DNA of 64,000 bases from Merluccius polli (Eukaryota; Chordata; Actinopteri; Gadiformes; Merlucciidae). The notes under the pieces are model-generated. The model did not search any database. It saw only the letters and a program-made list of their open reading frames with translations, and was not told the origin of the DNA. Positions 35,436-44,772 of this stretch are shown here, piece by piece. The position numbers and the translations under genes were made by a program. Where the stretch lies: assembly GCA_030340625.1 (NCBI GenBank), contig JAOPHQ010005449.1, positions 10,001 to 74,000 on the forward strand, read 5' to 3'. Numbering within the stretch: position 1 is the first letter of the stretch; every line of letters starts with the position of its first letter.

Positions 35436-35478
<43 letters not shown>
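35436..35478. repeat. (GT)n microsatellite
   Basis: About 21 GT units. The overlapping frames on both strands are translated repeat. Confidence 0.95.
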
Positions 35479-35479
<1 letters not shown>

Positions 35480-35767
35480 ACGCTCATGCACGGGGGTGCA
35501 TGTGTGTGCGTGCGTGTGCGGAAAGCGTCTATATGTAGAAGGAATCTCGGAGGAGTGAAGGAGGCCCGGTGAACATAGTCACATAAAGAGAAAGAAAAAT
35601 GGACATACAAAACAATGAGGAGAACAGAGATGCCCAGAGAGACAGCTGAACAGAGAGGGAGAGAAAAGAAGAAAACAAGAGACTATTGGCTTGTCTCTTG
35701 TTCCTCTTGTCTCTCTCCACCAAGCCCATTTGAAGATGACCTTTTTAAGCCACCGGACGGAGTGGTG

Positions 35768-35836
35768 GAGTGTGAGTGTGTGTGTGTGTGAGTGCGCGTG
35801 TGTCTGTGAGTGCGTGTGCGCGTGCGCGTGTGTGTT
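35768..35836. repeat. Degenerate (GT)/(GC) tract
   Basis: GTGTGAGTGCGCGTGTG-type alternating sequence. Confidence 0.85.
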
Positions 35837-36970
35837 GCGTTTGATATCTGCGGCTCCTCCCAAACAAAGGGCCCTGCTGTTTAAGGGGGGACTAAATGAA
35901 AAACGAAAAATATGGACCAGGCTGGTCCATTATGGACCAGCTTGTCATCTCTTCTCCATTTGGTTGTTAAACAGAATGAGCGGACGACCTCTCGAACCAC
36001 AGTACACAGTACACAAAGAGTCCTCGAGTCTCAGTAGAGGAATATCGGGAGGACACCCAGGAGTTGCACGTTGGGTTAGGCAAGGACTGTGTTGATCGAA
36101 ATAATAGTAAAGATAACAAATGGACTCAACACGATTTAAAATAAGTAATTCATGATAAATATGTGTATCGATGGTTAGATGTTTTCCCAGGGCAACGCGC
36201 ATATGTAAATGTGAATAATTGCAATTTTTAGTGCATATTAATATGCACATCAAAACATTTCAAAATGTTATTACAAATGTTTAATTCAAAAAGCGTTGAG
36301 CTTGTGTTCAGATTGTCTACATGAACGACATAAAAGCAACAGCAGTGTTGGCTTGTGCCCAGCACTGTGTCCAGCACACACACTTTCAAGGCATTTAATA
36401 CTCGACACGCATGTTGCTGTCGTCGTATGTTCAGCATCTGTTCAAAACGTCCCTTATTGAATGGCATGGCTTGCAGCATGGGGGGGGGGGTTGCAGTCGG
36501 ATGTGCGTGCCCTCGCACCGAAACACCCTGTGCAGTGAGGTCACGCCGGTTGTAATCTTGTTATTTTTGGCACACGCCATAAGGAAACACCGCAATGCTC
36601 TAGACACGGTGGGAGAAATACAAGTAGACAGAGTGTGTGTGACTTCAGCAAGTGATACTTTATAGTTGGTCAACTGAGTTTATGGTTGTAAATTGGCACC
36701 AAGTACATTGTTTGTATGCAATTGTTAATAGATAGTGTTGTGAAAAGCAGTTTCAAAAATGAAACCCTTACTCACGCGTGTTCTTTTAATGAAGCGATAG
36801 AAGAAGTTTTAGCTTTAAGGAAATAATCAGTTTTATTCTTAACACCAGTATAATGTGCAGAGTTTTACAGATATCTGGGTCCCACTACGTTTCCCTGACA
36901 GAAAAACAAAGTGTGTGTGTCAGTTCACGAAGTCTGAGCACCAACTATCCCTGACCCAGGAAGTTATATA
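35837..36970. other. Non-coding flank of the Ty3/gypsy element
   Basis: No gene seen. A G run lies at 36480-36490. The last bases before the element are TATA, repeated after its far end. Confidence 0.5.
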
Positions 36971-37277
36971 TGTAGTAGGCTAAATATATTTTGAGTTTAT
37001 AATAATATTGATTGATGAAAAAAACGGTTTACAAGCCATTATTTTGAGTCAAAGGTATTGATTTAATGTGTTTATTTTGGTCATAAGCCATTCTTAGTAT
37101 TTCCCTATTTTGTGTATCATTGTGACTTCGTTTTCTAACAGTTTACATGATTTTATGATCTAAAACAGTACATGATTGATCGATCATCCTGTGATCAGTG
37201 TGTTGTGGTGAGCCGGCGATTAGTTGCTCGGGTCTGCACCGGGCCTGTAGGGGGCGCCTGTAGTGTGTTTGCTCTTC

Positions 37278-37358
37278 AGAACAACTCATGTTACGAAGAG
37301 AGACACAGCGTCGTCTGATTGTTGATTCAATTAATAATCATTTCACCCCTTTTACAGG
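37278..37358 (+). repeat. 81-bp repeat, copy A, followed by splice-donor-like site
   Basis: Identical to copy B at 38066-38146. It ends in a pyrimidine-rich stretch, CAG, and then GTAAAT (37358-37363), a consensus splice donor. Confidence 0.9.
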
Positions 37359-37574
37359 TAAATACTGATAATAGATGGCTCACTGTCGATGATATATGTG
37401 TTGGGTATAATGGGGAATGTATTTAAGTGCCTCAGCATGTTAGAATGGTTATGTTAGAGGGTTTATTCAGCTTAAAAGATGGTTGTGTAAGAACCACATG
37501 GTGGACGGCGCCATCTTAAAAAATACAGTGTGGTGCGTCGCGGCATGGCGTGTAGGCCGGGTTTACATGCATTT

Positions 37575-37580
37575 AATAAA
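37575..37580 (+). terminator. AATAAA poly(A) signal in 5-prime LTR
   Basis: Canonical hexamer. The active copy for RNA 3-prime end formation would be its partner in the 3-prime LTR at 45819-45824. Confidence 0.5.
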
Positions 37581-38056
37581 TGTTGGTTGTGTATAAGTAC
37601 AATGTGAAGTTCATGAGTAGGCTACAAGCTAAATACATTTGTCACAAGTGGAAGCTAACAGCACTATTGCATTTAAAAGAGAAGGAGAAATTCTTTAAAG
37701 GTTTAAAAAAAAAGATACAAACAGTTTGATGAGTAATGCATTTAAACAATACATGATGTTGACAGATGCCATTGCATTTAAGAACATTTCCTGCACTTAA
37801 TTATTTTGTTCTGATATTGTAACACTTGCAGTGGTGAATCTATAGGATAAGTGCCTTTTTTAATGGGCTAGTGCCTTCATTAATGTTCATGAGTATGATG
37901 CCAGAGTTGTAGATGGTACTTTGTCAAGTTGATTTACTTGAGGCTACGGATATTTTCTGATGAATGTTATTTTGGAATAGTTTATGATGAAAATGGAAAC
38001 CGGGTTATTACAGTAGTGTTGTTGACATGATGCGGCTAAATAATTGCTGAATTTGT

Positions 38057-38064
38057 TATATAAA
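38057..38064 (+). promoter_or_regulatory. TATA box in 5-prime LTR
   Basis: TATATAAA, followed by AG-rich sequence and 81-bp copy B. A start 25-30 nt downstream would fall near 38085. It lies close to the LTR end, so an upstream start near 37270 (GGGGGCGCC, no TATA) that places AATAAA inside R is an alternative. Confidence 0.5.
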
Positions 38065-38065
38065 G

Positions 38066-38146
38066 AGAACAACTCATGTTACGAAGAGAGACACAGCGTC
38101 GTCTGATTGTTGATTCAATTAATAATCATTTCACCCCTTTTACAGG
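38066..38146 (+). repeat. 81-bp repeat, copy B, ending in splice-acceptor-like site
   Basis: Ends TTTCACCCCTTTTACAG, a good acceptor with AATTAAT-type branch sequence upstream, then GGGTGCTACA at the LTR end. Confidence 0.9.
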
Positions 38147-38158
38147 GGTGCTACATTT

Positions 38159-38176
38159 TGGGGGCTCGTCCGGGAT
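38159..38176 (+). promoter_or_regulatory. Primer-binding site (Pro-tRNA)
   Basis: TGGGGGCTCGTCCGGGAT starts three bases after the LTR end. It is the same 18 nt that I recall as the Pro-tRNA site of murine leukaemia virus, so it is complementary to the 3-prime end of Pro-tRNA. Confidence 0.9.
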
Positions 38177-38409
38177 GTGTGCAGCGTGGGTCCACTTCTT
38201 CCAGCTACAGAAGTCCCCTGCCATCACACGTCTCTTTTAACCAACTCAGTCATCGTGAGTACCGTGGTGAGCTGCTACAGTGGTAACCCGATCATCAGTG
38301 AGCAGTGGGCAGTCAATCTGAGGTATTGCTACATACCAGGAGAGCTGCTACTACGTTCAACAGGTGAAGAGGCACCACTCCACATCGTTCACAACCACCT
38401 TACACAGAG
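38177..38409 (+). other. Retrotransposon 5-prime leader
   Basis: About 230 nt between primer site and gag ATG. An upstream ATG overlapping the primer-site end (38175) opens a short frame that stops within about 70 nt. A longer frame to 38488 has no ATG start. Confidence 0.6.
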
Positions 38410-40047
38410 ATGGCGTCATCGGAAGTGGAACAACTACAGATCGAAATATTCAGAGAGCTATGTGAGCTACCCCGAGATGCTCTGGTAGAGCTATGTGACT
38501 TTTTATGTATAGCAGGAGGAGCACTTGAGCATGTAACTGGTAAAAGTCGAGGAGCTCTCATTAAGATAGTTTCACGTCACATGCAGAGAGACGAGCTTGA
38601 AAAGCAAGAGGATGATGGAATGACTGACTTACTCCTCTGTAAAGACAAAATGACTGAGCTCCTGGCAGCTGCCAACCTAACACAGCAACAGACACAGGAA
38701 GCGGATTTACAAGAGGAACAGAGGCAAAAGGAGCGAGAAGAGGAAAGGATACGGAAAGAGATTGAGGCTTTGCAGCTACAGTTGGCTGCCACACAGAAAC
38801 AGAGTGAGAAAGACAAGTCAGACACTCGAGAAATTCAAACCCCAGCTTTTAACAGCATGTTAACTCAGAGCACACCCCACAGTTATCCTCCTACCCCATG
38901 GCACAAGGATTTAAAGATATCTGGCCAGATCGGAGAGCCTGGGCAGAAGGACCGTCTGACCTTTTCAAGTTTGGCCCGCCAAATTGAACATGGTCGAAGT
39001 AAAGGGGTACCAGAACCCGAGATAGTAGATGCCGTAATAAGGTCAATCATTCCTGGCATGGGGCTTCGTAGTTATTTAGAGGGGAAGGCTAACCTGACCC
39101 TCCCCACTCTAAGGAGAATACTCCGTTCCCACTATCAGGAGAAAAGTGCTACTGAGCTCTATAAGCAGCTGACCTCTGAGGTGCAGGGCATCAAAGAAAC
39201 GCCACAGAACTTCCTCATTCGTACCTTTGACCTGAGACAGAAGATCTTGTTTGCCTCACAGGAAGATGAGTCAGGCCTCAAATATGACCCAGGTCTAGTA
39301 CAAAACATGTTCCTTCACACTGTTTTAACCGGTCTGCAAAACGACAACATAAAACGTGATCTCCAGCCCTATCTTGAACAGACTGACATCTCTGATGAAC
39401 TGTTACTGGAGAGGATGAACACAGCGTGTGCCTATGAGACAGAGAGACAGAATAAGAAGAAATTATTGGGACAACCACGGCCTGCTACTATCCACGCAGT
39501 CCAGTCGAGCGACACTCCTGTCGAAAAGAGTGACAAGTCACCTGGTCAACAAAACTCTGTTAAATTGCCCCCTACAGTTGCCTTACAGCTCGAAGAGATG
39601 AGGTCCGAGATGGCTGTACTGAGAGATTTGAAAGCTGAAATGTGCCAGATTAGAGAGTCTATGCAGCAGCCCCAGTCCACGCCCCAACAACCCCAGCTGC
39701 AGCCTCAGCACCCCCTCCAACAGCAGGTCCAATACCACCCCCCACAACGTCAATTGCAGCTCCAATACACCCCCCAACAGCCCCAGTACACTACCCCACA
39801 ACGCCGATCACAGCCCCAATATACCCCCCAGCATCAGCCCCAGTACAACCTGTCACCAAGGCAGTCACAGCGCCAGTACAACTTCCAACAGACAGAACCA
39901 GCCGCAGGGATACTGGTTCCCTCCTGGTCCAGGACAGAGCGGAGGAACTGCTCAATATCAACAAAGGTTCGCTCCACAACGCAGCTTTCCCCCCCCAAAT
40001 CGTGGACGGATGAAGAAGTGTTTTGGCTGTCAACAGCGCGGGACTGA
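38410..40047 (+). CDS. gag: Gag polyprotein, matrix and capsid part
   Basis: A 545-residue frame. Residues 18-58 resemble a SAP-like helix-extension-helix (ELCDFL and GKSRGALIKI). Residues 70-132 are a Glu/Gln/Arg-rich coiled coil. Residues 165-385 fit a Ty3/gypsy capsid (DLKISGQIG, LRRILRSHYQEKSATELYKQ, ETPQNFLIRTFDLRQKI). Residues 415-510 are a Pro/Gln-rich linker. The last about 45 residues make no family sense: the nucleocapsid lies in another frame (39881-40183), so a one-nucleotide frame change occurs in the linker between about 39632 and 39900. The start was chosen as the first ATG before the conserved N-terminal region. Gag builds the cytoplasmic virus-like particle. Confidence 0.9.
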   Translation: MASSEVEQLQIEIFRELCELPRDALVELCDFLCIAGGALEHVTGKSRGALIKIVSRHMQRDELEKQEDDGMTDLLLCKDKMTELLAAANLTQQQTQEADLQEEQRQKEREEERIRKEIEALQLQLAATQKQSEKDKSDTREIQTPAFNSMLTQSTPHSYPPTPWHKDLKISGQIGEPGQKDRLTFSSLARQIEHGRSKGVPEPEIVDAVIRSIIPGMGLRSYLEGKANLTLPTLRRILRSHYQEKSATELYKQLTSEVQGIKETPQNFLIRTFDLRQKILFASQEDESGLKYDPGLVQNMFLHTVLTGLQNDNIKRDLQPYLEQTDISDELLLERMNTACAYETERQNKKKLLGQPRPATIHAVQSSDTPVEKSDKSPGQQNSVKLPPTVALQLEEMRSEMAVLRDLKAEMCQIRESMQQPQSTPQQPQLQPQHPLQQQVQYHPPQRQLQLQYTPQQPQYTTPQRRSQPQYTPQHQPQYNLSPRQSQRQYNFQQTEPAAGILVPSWSRTERRNCSISTKVRSTTQLSPPKSWTDEEVFWLSTARD

Positions 40048-40183
40048 GGAGTACTGCACACACTGTTTCCGGTGTGGCAGCAGTGAGCATTACCTGGCGG
40101 GCTGTCGAGTAAGAGGACAACAAGAACAGTTTGGAGGTGAGCCTTTAAACGAGGACGGGTCACTTGCATGGGGCAGGGAGTGA
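39881..40183 (+). pseudogene. gag: Gag nucleocapsid segment, in a shifted frame
   Basis: In frame 2, relative to gag frame 1, the sequence reads GYWFPPGPGQSGG, then CFGC (from 40019), YCTHC and CFRCGSSEHYLAGC. The last is a standard CX2CX4HX4C RNA-binding zinc knuckle at 40064-40105. An extra CX2C-X8-CX2C pair precedes it and shares its first cysteine, an unusual zinc cluster. The frame stops at 40181-40183 and overlaps pol. It is open upstream only from about 39632, so it must be reached from the capsid frame by a +1 shift or through a mutation. Called as a pseudogene segment because no single frame joins it to capsid. Confidence 0.8.
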
Positions 40184-40205
40184 CCAGTGACACAGCAATG
40201 TCCCA
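40144..40205 (+). promoter_or_regulatory. -1 ribosomal frameshift signal, gag to pol
   Basis: TTTAAAC (40144-40150) is read T TTA AAC in the nucleocapsid frame, correct for tandem -1 slippage. After a 7-nt spacer a perfect 7-bp stem forms between GGTCACT (40158-40164) and AGTGACC (40179-40185). Its 14-nt loop holds TGGG (40169-40172), complementary to CCCA (40202-40205), so an H-type pseudoknot is possible. The zero-frame stop is 31 nt beyond the slippery site. The -1 frame is pol. Confidence 0.8.
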
Positions 40206-43200
40206 CAACTGTGCACACTGTGGAAAACAGAGTAAAGAGATGAGACAATGTGCAAAATGTAAAAAGGCCCTCTACTGTTCTAAACAATGTCAAGTAAATG
40301 ATTGGACTGTGCACAGAGAAGATTGTTCCCCCCCCTCATGTATGACTGTGAACCCTGCCCCCCGAAGAGAGAAATGGGCCCAGATAGCACCGCTGGTAGG
40401 AAAAAAATGGCTGATTGACTGTCACATTCAAGGCCAAGGGGTTCAAGCTTTGTGGGACTCAGGGTCTCAAGTGACAATCATCGATGAGCTATGGAAAGAA
40501 GTGCACCTGCCACACACAAGGCTAAGAGACATTTCTGAAATATTGGACAGAGCAGGCCCGTTGGATATTGTGGCAGCAAACGGAGAGAACATGCCCTATG
40601 TTGGATGGGTGGAGATAACCGTTAGTTTAGCTTCAGGAACACCCACCACCTCAGTTACTGTTCCCACTCTTGTAATGAAAGGTAACAAGCTGGGCCGACC
40701 AATCATTGGGTCCAATGTCATCGAGCTAATTCTAAACAGTGAATTTAAAAAGTCCAATACCACTAACATGGAACTCCTGAGACATACAGTGAGAACAGTA
40801 TTCCCCACTCTTGAACCAGAGCAAGCCCAAGCCCTTGTACAGCGAGTGAATGCTGGACAGGGAAGGGAATATACTGTGAAGACAACAAAGGAGAGGATTA
40901 ATATACCTAAACACATGTCTGTCAAAGTGGAGTGTCATGTACAGATGCCTCCCCCACATGGAGATGCCCCACTGATCTTTGAGCCCGATGCCAACCCCCA
41001 CTGGGCAGAGGGACTTGAACTCTGTGACACCGTCGTCCAAGTGAGTAAAGATAACAGACCCTACATTACTGTCAGTGTGCAAAATCCCACAGCCCATGAC
41101 ATAGTGTTGGCAGGAAGAACTGTGATTGGAACTGTACAAAGTATCCAGACCCTGTACCCCGCTTCCATCCTAGAGGGGTTTCGCCCTCCACCTCCAGTCA
41201 GTATGAGTCACATCAGGGTTGAAGAGAACAAAGCTACTGACCGATGGGACCCGCCTGTCAATCTGAGTCACCTGAGTGAAACAGAGAGAGAGATAGCTCA
41301 CCAGATGCTGAGAGAGGAGTCTGCCTCATTTTCAAAAACAGATGATGACATTGGGTTCATTGAAAAACTACAACTCAGCATTTCCCTGAAAGACTGTGAA
41401 CCTGTGGCAAAAACCTACATGGCTGTGCCCAAGCCCCTGTACAGGGAAATGAAAGATTACATACATGACCTCATCGCACAGGGCTGGGTCCAGAAGTCGA
41501 ACTCACCATATGCATCACCAGTCGTCTGTGTTCGCAAGAAAGACGGGAGTCTACGACTATGTATTGACTTTCGTGAAGTCAACAGAAAAACTCTCCCTGA
41601 CAGACAGCCTATTCCCAGAGTGCAGGACATCATGGATGGCCTAGGAGGAAACTCCTGGTTCTCACTTCTAGATCAAGGGAAAGCATATCATCAGGGCTTC
41701 ATGGCCAGAGAGAGCAGACCTGTGACAGCCTTCGTTACCCCCTGGGGTCTCTATGAATGGATTAGAATTCCCTTTGGCCTGATGAACGCCCCCGCCGCCT
41801 TCCAGCGTTGCATGGAGGAATGTCTGGAAGGACTGAGAGATGAAATCTGCATCCCGTATTTAGATGACACCCTGGTATTTAGTAGATCATTTCAGAGTCA
41901 CGTGGAAGATGTCAGAACAGTACTGCGGCGACTCCGGCAGCACGGCATTAAGCTGAAGCCCAGTAAATGTGAGATATTCAGGCGTGAGGTCCGCTACTTG
42001 GGGCGAATTGTGTCCGCTGATGGCAGTAAAATGGACCCTGCTGACACGCTAGCTGTGCGGGCATTAAAGGAGAAGAGACCAAGAACTGTGGGAGAGTGCA
42101 GGGCAGTAATGGGTCTCCTCAGTTATTACCGCCAGTACATCAGAGACTTCTCCCGTATTGCTGGACCCCTGTATGCCCTGCTTGAAGCGGAACCAGGAGC
42201 AGCGACACAGAAGAGCAGCAACACAAGGACGACGAGAGGAAAAGTGAAGAACAGAGGGGTACCTTCGAATAAGCCGATCACCTGGACTGATGTGCACCAA
42301 CAGGTATTGGAGAGATTAATTGATTGTCTGGTTAACCCTCCCATCCTCAGGTTCCCTGACTTCAATAAGTCATTCATCTTGCATACAGATGCTTCAAACC
42401 AAGGTCTAGGGGCAGTGTTATATCAAGAACAAGAGGGAAAACTACGTGTCATAGCGTATGCATCAAGAACACTGACCAAGGCGGAAAAGAATTACCACCT
42501 CCACTCTGGGAAACTAGAGTTCCTAGCTTTGAAGTGGGCTGTGACCGAGCGCTTCAGAGATTACTTGATGACTTGTTCTTGCACTGTGTACACGGACAAC
42601 AATCCACTTACCTATGTGTTGTCCACAGCCAAGCTGAACGCTACAGGGAGTAGGTGGGTTGCTGAACTAGCAGACTTTCATCTCATCATCAAGTATCGTC
42701 CAGGCAGAGAGAACGGTGATGCTGATGGGCTGTCCAGAATGCCCTGGGACATCGAAGAGTTGATGGGGAACTGTACAGAGGAAATGTCCTCCCACTCAGT
42801 ACAAGCCACAGTGCAAGCTATAGAAACCAGAGACTCTCAAACAGCATGTTGTATGATGGCCCTAGGGTGTGTAGGGGCAGACGAGGAGCTACCCACACCC
42901 TTCTCAAGCGCAGAGATCTGTCAGGCACAGAGGGATGACCCGAACATTGGCCCCGTAATAGACTACAAACAGTCAGATCAAAGACCTGTGGGACAGCAAT
43001 TAAAGTCATTCAGTGCACAGTGCAAGCGTCTAATCCGAGAGTGGGACAAACTCAAGTTGGATGAAGATGGCATACTACACCGAAAGACTGTCACAAGAAC
43101 ACAACTTGTCTTACCCGACAAGTATAAGACAACAGTCCTAAGACAACTTCATGATGGCATGGGACATCAGGGTGTGGACCGCACCACATCACTTGTGCAA

Positions 43201-44772
43201 GACCGTTTCTTCTGGCCACACATGCAGCGAGAGGTGGAGACCTACCTGTCTCGATGCTGTGCCTGCCTTAAACAGAAAAAGCCCTGTAGGGAAACAAGAG
43301 CCCCTCTCACCCCCATTGTCACAACACAGCCATTCGAATTAGTATCCATTGACTTTATGCATTTGGACAAATGTAAAGGTGGCTATGAATACATCCTGGT
43401 CATAGTTGACCATTACACCCGCTTTGCCCAGGCTTACGCCACAACAACTAAATCTGCTAAGTGTGTTGCTGACAAAATATTCAATGATTACGCCCTTAAG
43501 TGGGGTTTTCCCCAGCGAATCCACCATGACATGGGAGGTGAATGGGAAAACCAGTTGTTTTCACAGCTACAGAAGAGCAGTGGAATGATTGGCTCGAGAA
43601 CAACACCGTATCATCCAGAAGGAAATGGCCAGGTTGAGAGGATGAATAGGACACTTCTACAAATGCTGAGAACGCTCACTGAGGGACAGAAATCTAATTG
43701 GAAGGAATCACTGAACAAACTAATGTTTGCATACAACAGCACACGAAGTGAAGTTACAGGCTTCTCCCCTTTCTATCTCTTATTTGGGAGATCCCCAAGA
43801 TTGCCTGTGGATTTGCTGTTTGGCTTGACCTCTCCGGAGACAGGGACTGCTGACCACAAAGAATACATGAGGAAATGGAAAGCACAGATGCAAGAGGCAT
43901 ACGACATAACAACAGAGAATGCAAAGAAGAGTGGTGACAGGAACAAGCGGAACCATGACAACAACAAAGTGAGGAGTTCCGTGTTGCACGAGGGTGACAG
44001 AGTCCTCGTTAGGAATATGACACCCAGAGGAGGAACTGGGAAGCTGCGCAATCACTGGGAGGACAGTATCCATAAAGTCATCCGTCAAGTGGGAAAAGAC
44101 ATGCCGATATATGAGATCATACCCGAGCAAGGGAAAGGAAGAGGAAGTCGGATTCTGCACCGCAATCTTCTGTTGCCATGCGATAGTTTGCCCCTGGAGA
44201 TTCAGTTACAACCGGCTAAACAGAAGAGGAAAGTCACAGCTCAGATCAGTAAAGACAAGGCAATACATCAGGAGGATGATGAGAGTGATGACGAAGATTA
44301 TGGATATTACTACAGGCCCATAGGTGAGCCTCTGCCTGTGATGCAACCTGTGAGCACAGAAAGAGAGGATGTCAATGATGCTGAACGTCAGCAGAAAAAT
44401 ATACCCCAACAGCAAGATGCTCAGGACATAGGGGATATGCTGGTGGAAGAGGAGATATTGGATCAAGAGGAACTGCATGTTCAAGAGGAGCCTGTCGTGG
44501 AAGAAAGAATGTCAGCACCACCGTCACCTGTTCCAAGTGACAACAGCGAAGCAGCACAGCACTATCAGCGACCAGTGAGGGAGAGGCGACCTCCAAGAGT
44601 CTTCACATATGACCAGCTGGGCCACCCTGTATGCAACAGTGCAGGACCTCCAGGCAACATCATGTACTGGTACCCTCCAGTGTCCCTGCCGTTTGGAGCC
44701 ATGCAACCGATGGGTGGCTGGATGACTACAGAGCAGCCCTTCGACTACCAGCCTGCTATCCCCGGGTACTGA
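40168..44772 (+). CDS. pol: Pol polyprotein: MYND, protease, RT, RNase H, integrase
   Basis: 1534 residues from the first ATG, though it is probably made as a Gag-Pol fusion after the frameshift at 40150. Residues 15-53 are a full MYND zinc finger (C15, C18, C28, C31, C37, C41, H49, C53). Protease has D97-S98-G99 and RPIIGSNVIE near 178-187. RT has IDFREVN and the YLDD box at 564-567. RNase H shows D741 (HTDAS) and D810 (YTDNN). Integrase has H995, H1000, C1030, C1033 and the catalytic D1062, D1121, E1157 with DD35E spacing. A GPY/F-like module follows (GKLRNHW to LHRNLLLP), then an acidic tail. No stop or shift interrupts it. Confidence 0.95.
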   Translation: MGQGVTSDTAMSHNCAHCGKQSKEMRQCAKCKKALYCSKQCQVNDWTVHREDCSPPSCMTVNPAPRREKWAQIAPLVGKKWLIDCHIQGQGVQALWDSGSQVTIIDELWKEVHLPHTRLRDISEILDRAGPLDIVAANGENMPYVGWVEITVSLASGTPTTSVTVPTLVMKGNKLGRPIIGSNVIELILNSEFKKSNTTNMELLRHTVRTVFPTLEPEQAQALVQRVNAGQGREYTVKTTKERINIPKHMSVKVECHVQMPPPHGDAPLIFEPDANPHWAEGLELCDTVVQVSKDNRPYITVSVQNPTAHDIVLAGRTVIGTVQSIQTLYPASILEGFRPPPPVSMSHIRVEENKATDRWDPPVNLSHLSETEREIAHQMLREESASFSKTDDDIGFIEKLQLSISLKDCEPVAKTYMAVPKPLYREMKDYIHDLIAQGWVQKSNSPYASPVVCVRKKDGSLRLCIDFREVNRKTLPDRQPIPRVQDIMDGLGGNSWFSLLDQGKAYHQGFMARESRPVTAFVTPWGLYEWIRIPFGLMNAPAAFQRCMEECLEGLRDEICIPYLDDTLVFSRSFQSHVEDVRTVLRRLRQHGIKLKPSKCEIFRREVRYLGRIVSADGSKMDPADTLAVRALKEKRPRTVGECRAVMGLLSYYRQYIRDFSRIAGPLYALLEAEPGAATQKSSNTRTTRGKVKNRGVPSNKPITWTDVHQQVLERLIDCLVNPPILRFPDFNKSFILHTDASNQGLGAVLYQEQEGKLRVIAYASRTLTKAEKNYHLHSGKLEFLALKWAVTERFRDYLMTCSCTVYTDNNPLTYVLSTAKLNATGSRWVAELADFHLIIKYRPGRENGDADGLSRMPWDIEELMGNCTEEMSSHSVQATVQAIETRDSQTACCMMALGCVGADEELPTPFSSAEICQAQRDDPNIGPVIDYKQSDQRPVGQQLKSFSAQCKRLIREWDKLKLDEDGILHRKTVTRTQLVLPDKYKTTVLRQLHDGMGHQGVDRTTSLVQDRFFWPHMQREVETYLSRCCACLKQKKPCRETRAPLTPIVTTQPFELVSIDFMHLDKCKGGYEYILVIVDHYTRFAQAYATTTKSAKCVADKIFNDYALKWGFPQRIHHDMGGEWENQLFSQLQKSSGMIGSRTTPYHPEGNGQVERMNRTLLQMLRTLTEGQKSNWKESLNKLMFAYNSTRSEVTGFSPFYLLFGRSPRLPVDLLFGLTSPETGTADHKEYMRKWKAQMQEAYDITTENAKKSGDRNKRNHDNNKVRSSVLHEGDRVLVRNMTPRGGTGKLRNHWEDSIHKVIRQVGKDMPIYEIIPEQGKGRGSRILHRNLLLPCDSLPLEIQLQPAKQKRKVTAQISKDKAIHQEDDESDDEDYGYYYRPIGEPLPVMQPVSTEREDVNDAERQQKNIPQQQDAQDIGDMLVEEEILDQEELHVQEEPVVEERMSAPPSPVPSDNSEAAQHYQRPVRERRPPRVFTYDQLGHPVCNSAGPPGNIMYWYPPVSLPFGAMQPMGGWMTTEQPFDYQPAIPGY
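40210..40326 (+). other. MYND zinc finger at the Pol N-terminus
   Basis: CX2C-X9-CX2C-X5-C-X3-CQ-X6-H-X3-C spacing with YC and W46, matching the two interleaved zinc sites of MYND fingers. MYND domains usually bind proline-rich peptides. The element has a Pro/Gln-rich linker in its own Gag, a conceivable partner. This domain is not part of the standard Ty3/gypsy Pol set. Confidence 0.85.

Larger units (their letters stand above)
36971..38155 (+). repeat. 5-prime LTR, 1185 bp
   Basis: Matches the 3-prime LTR except for T at 37144 (C at 45388) and absence of a 54-bp segment after 38046. Holds an 81-bp exact direct repeat (37278-37358 and 38066-38146), a YY1-like GCGCCATCTT near 37508, AATAAA (37575-37580) and a TATA box (38057-38064). 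Confidence 0.95.

Noticed and set aside
35080..35610. 176-codon minus-strand frame
   Set aside because: Crosses a GT/CA microsatellite and shows no domain on either side.
38177..38488. Upstream frame overlapping the gag start
   Set aside because: No ATG at its beginning and no domain. The real upstream ATG frame is about 20 codons.
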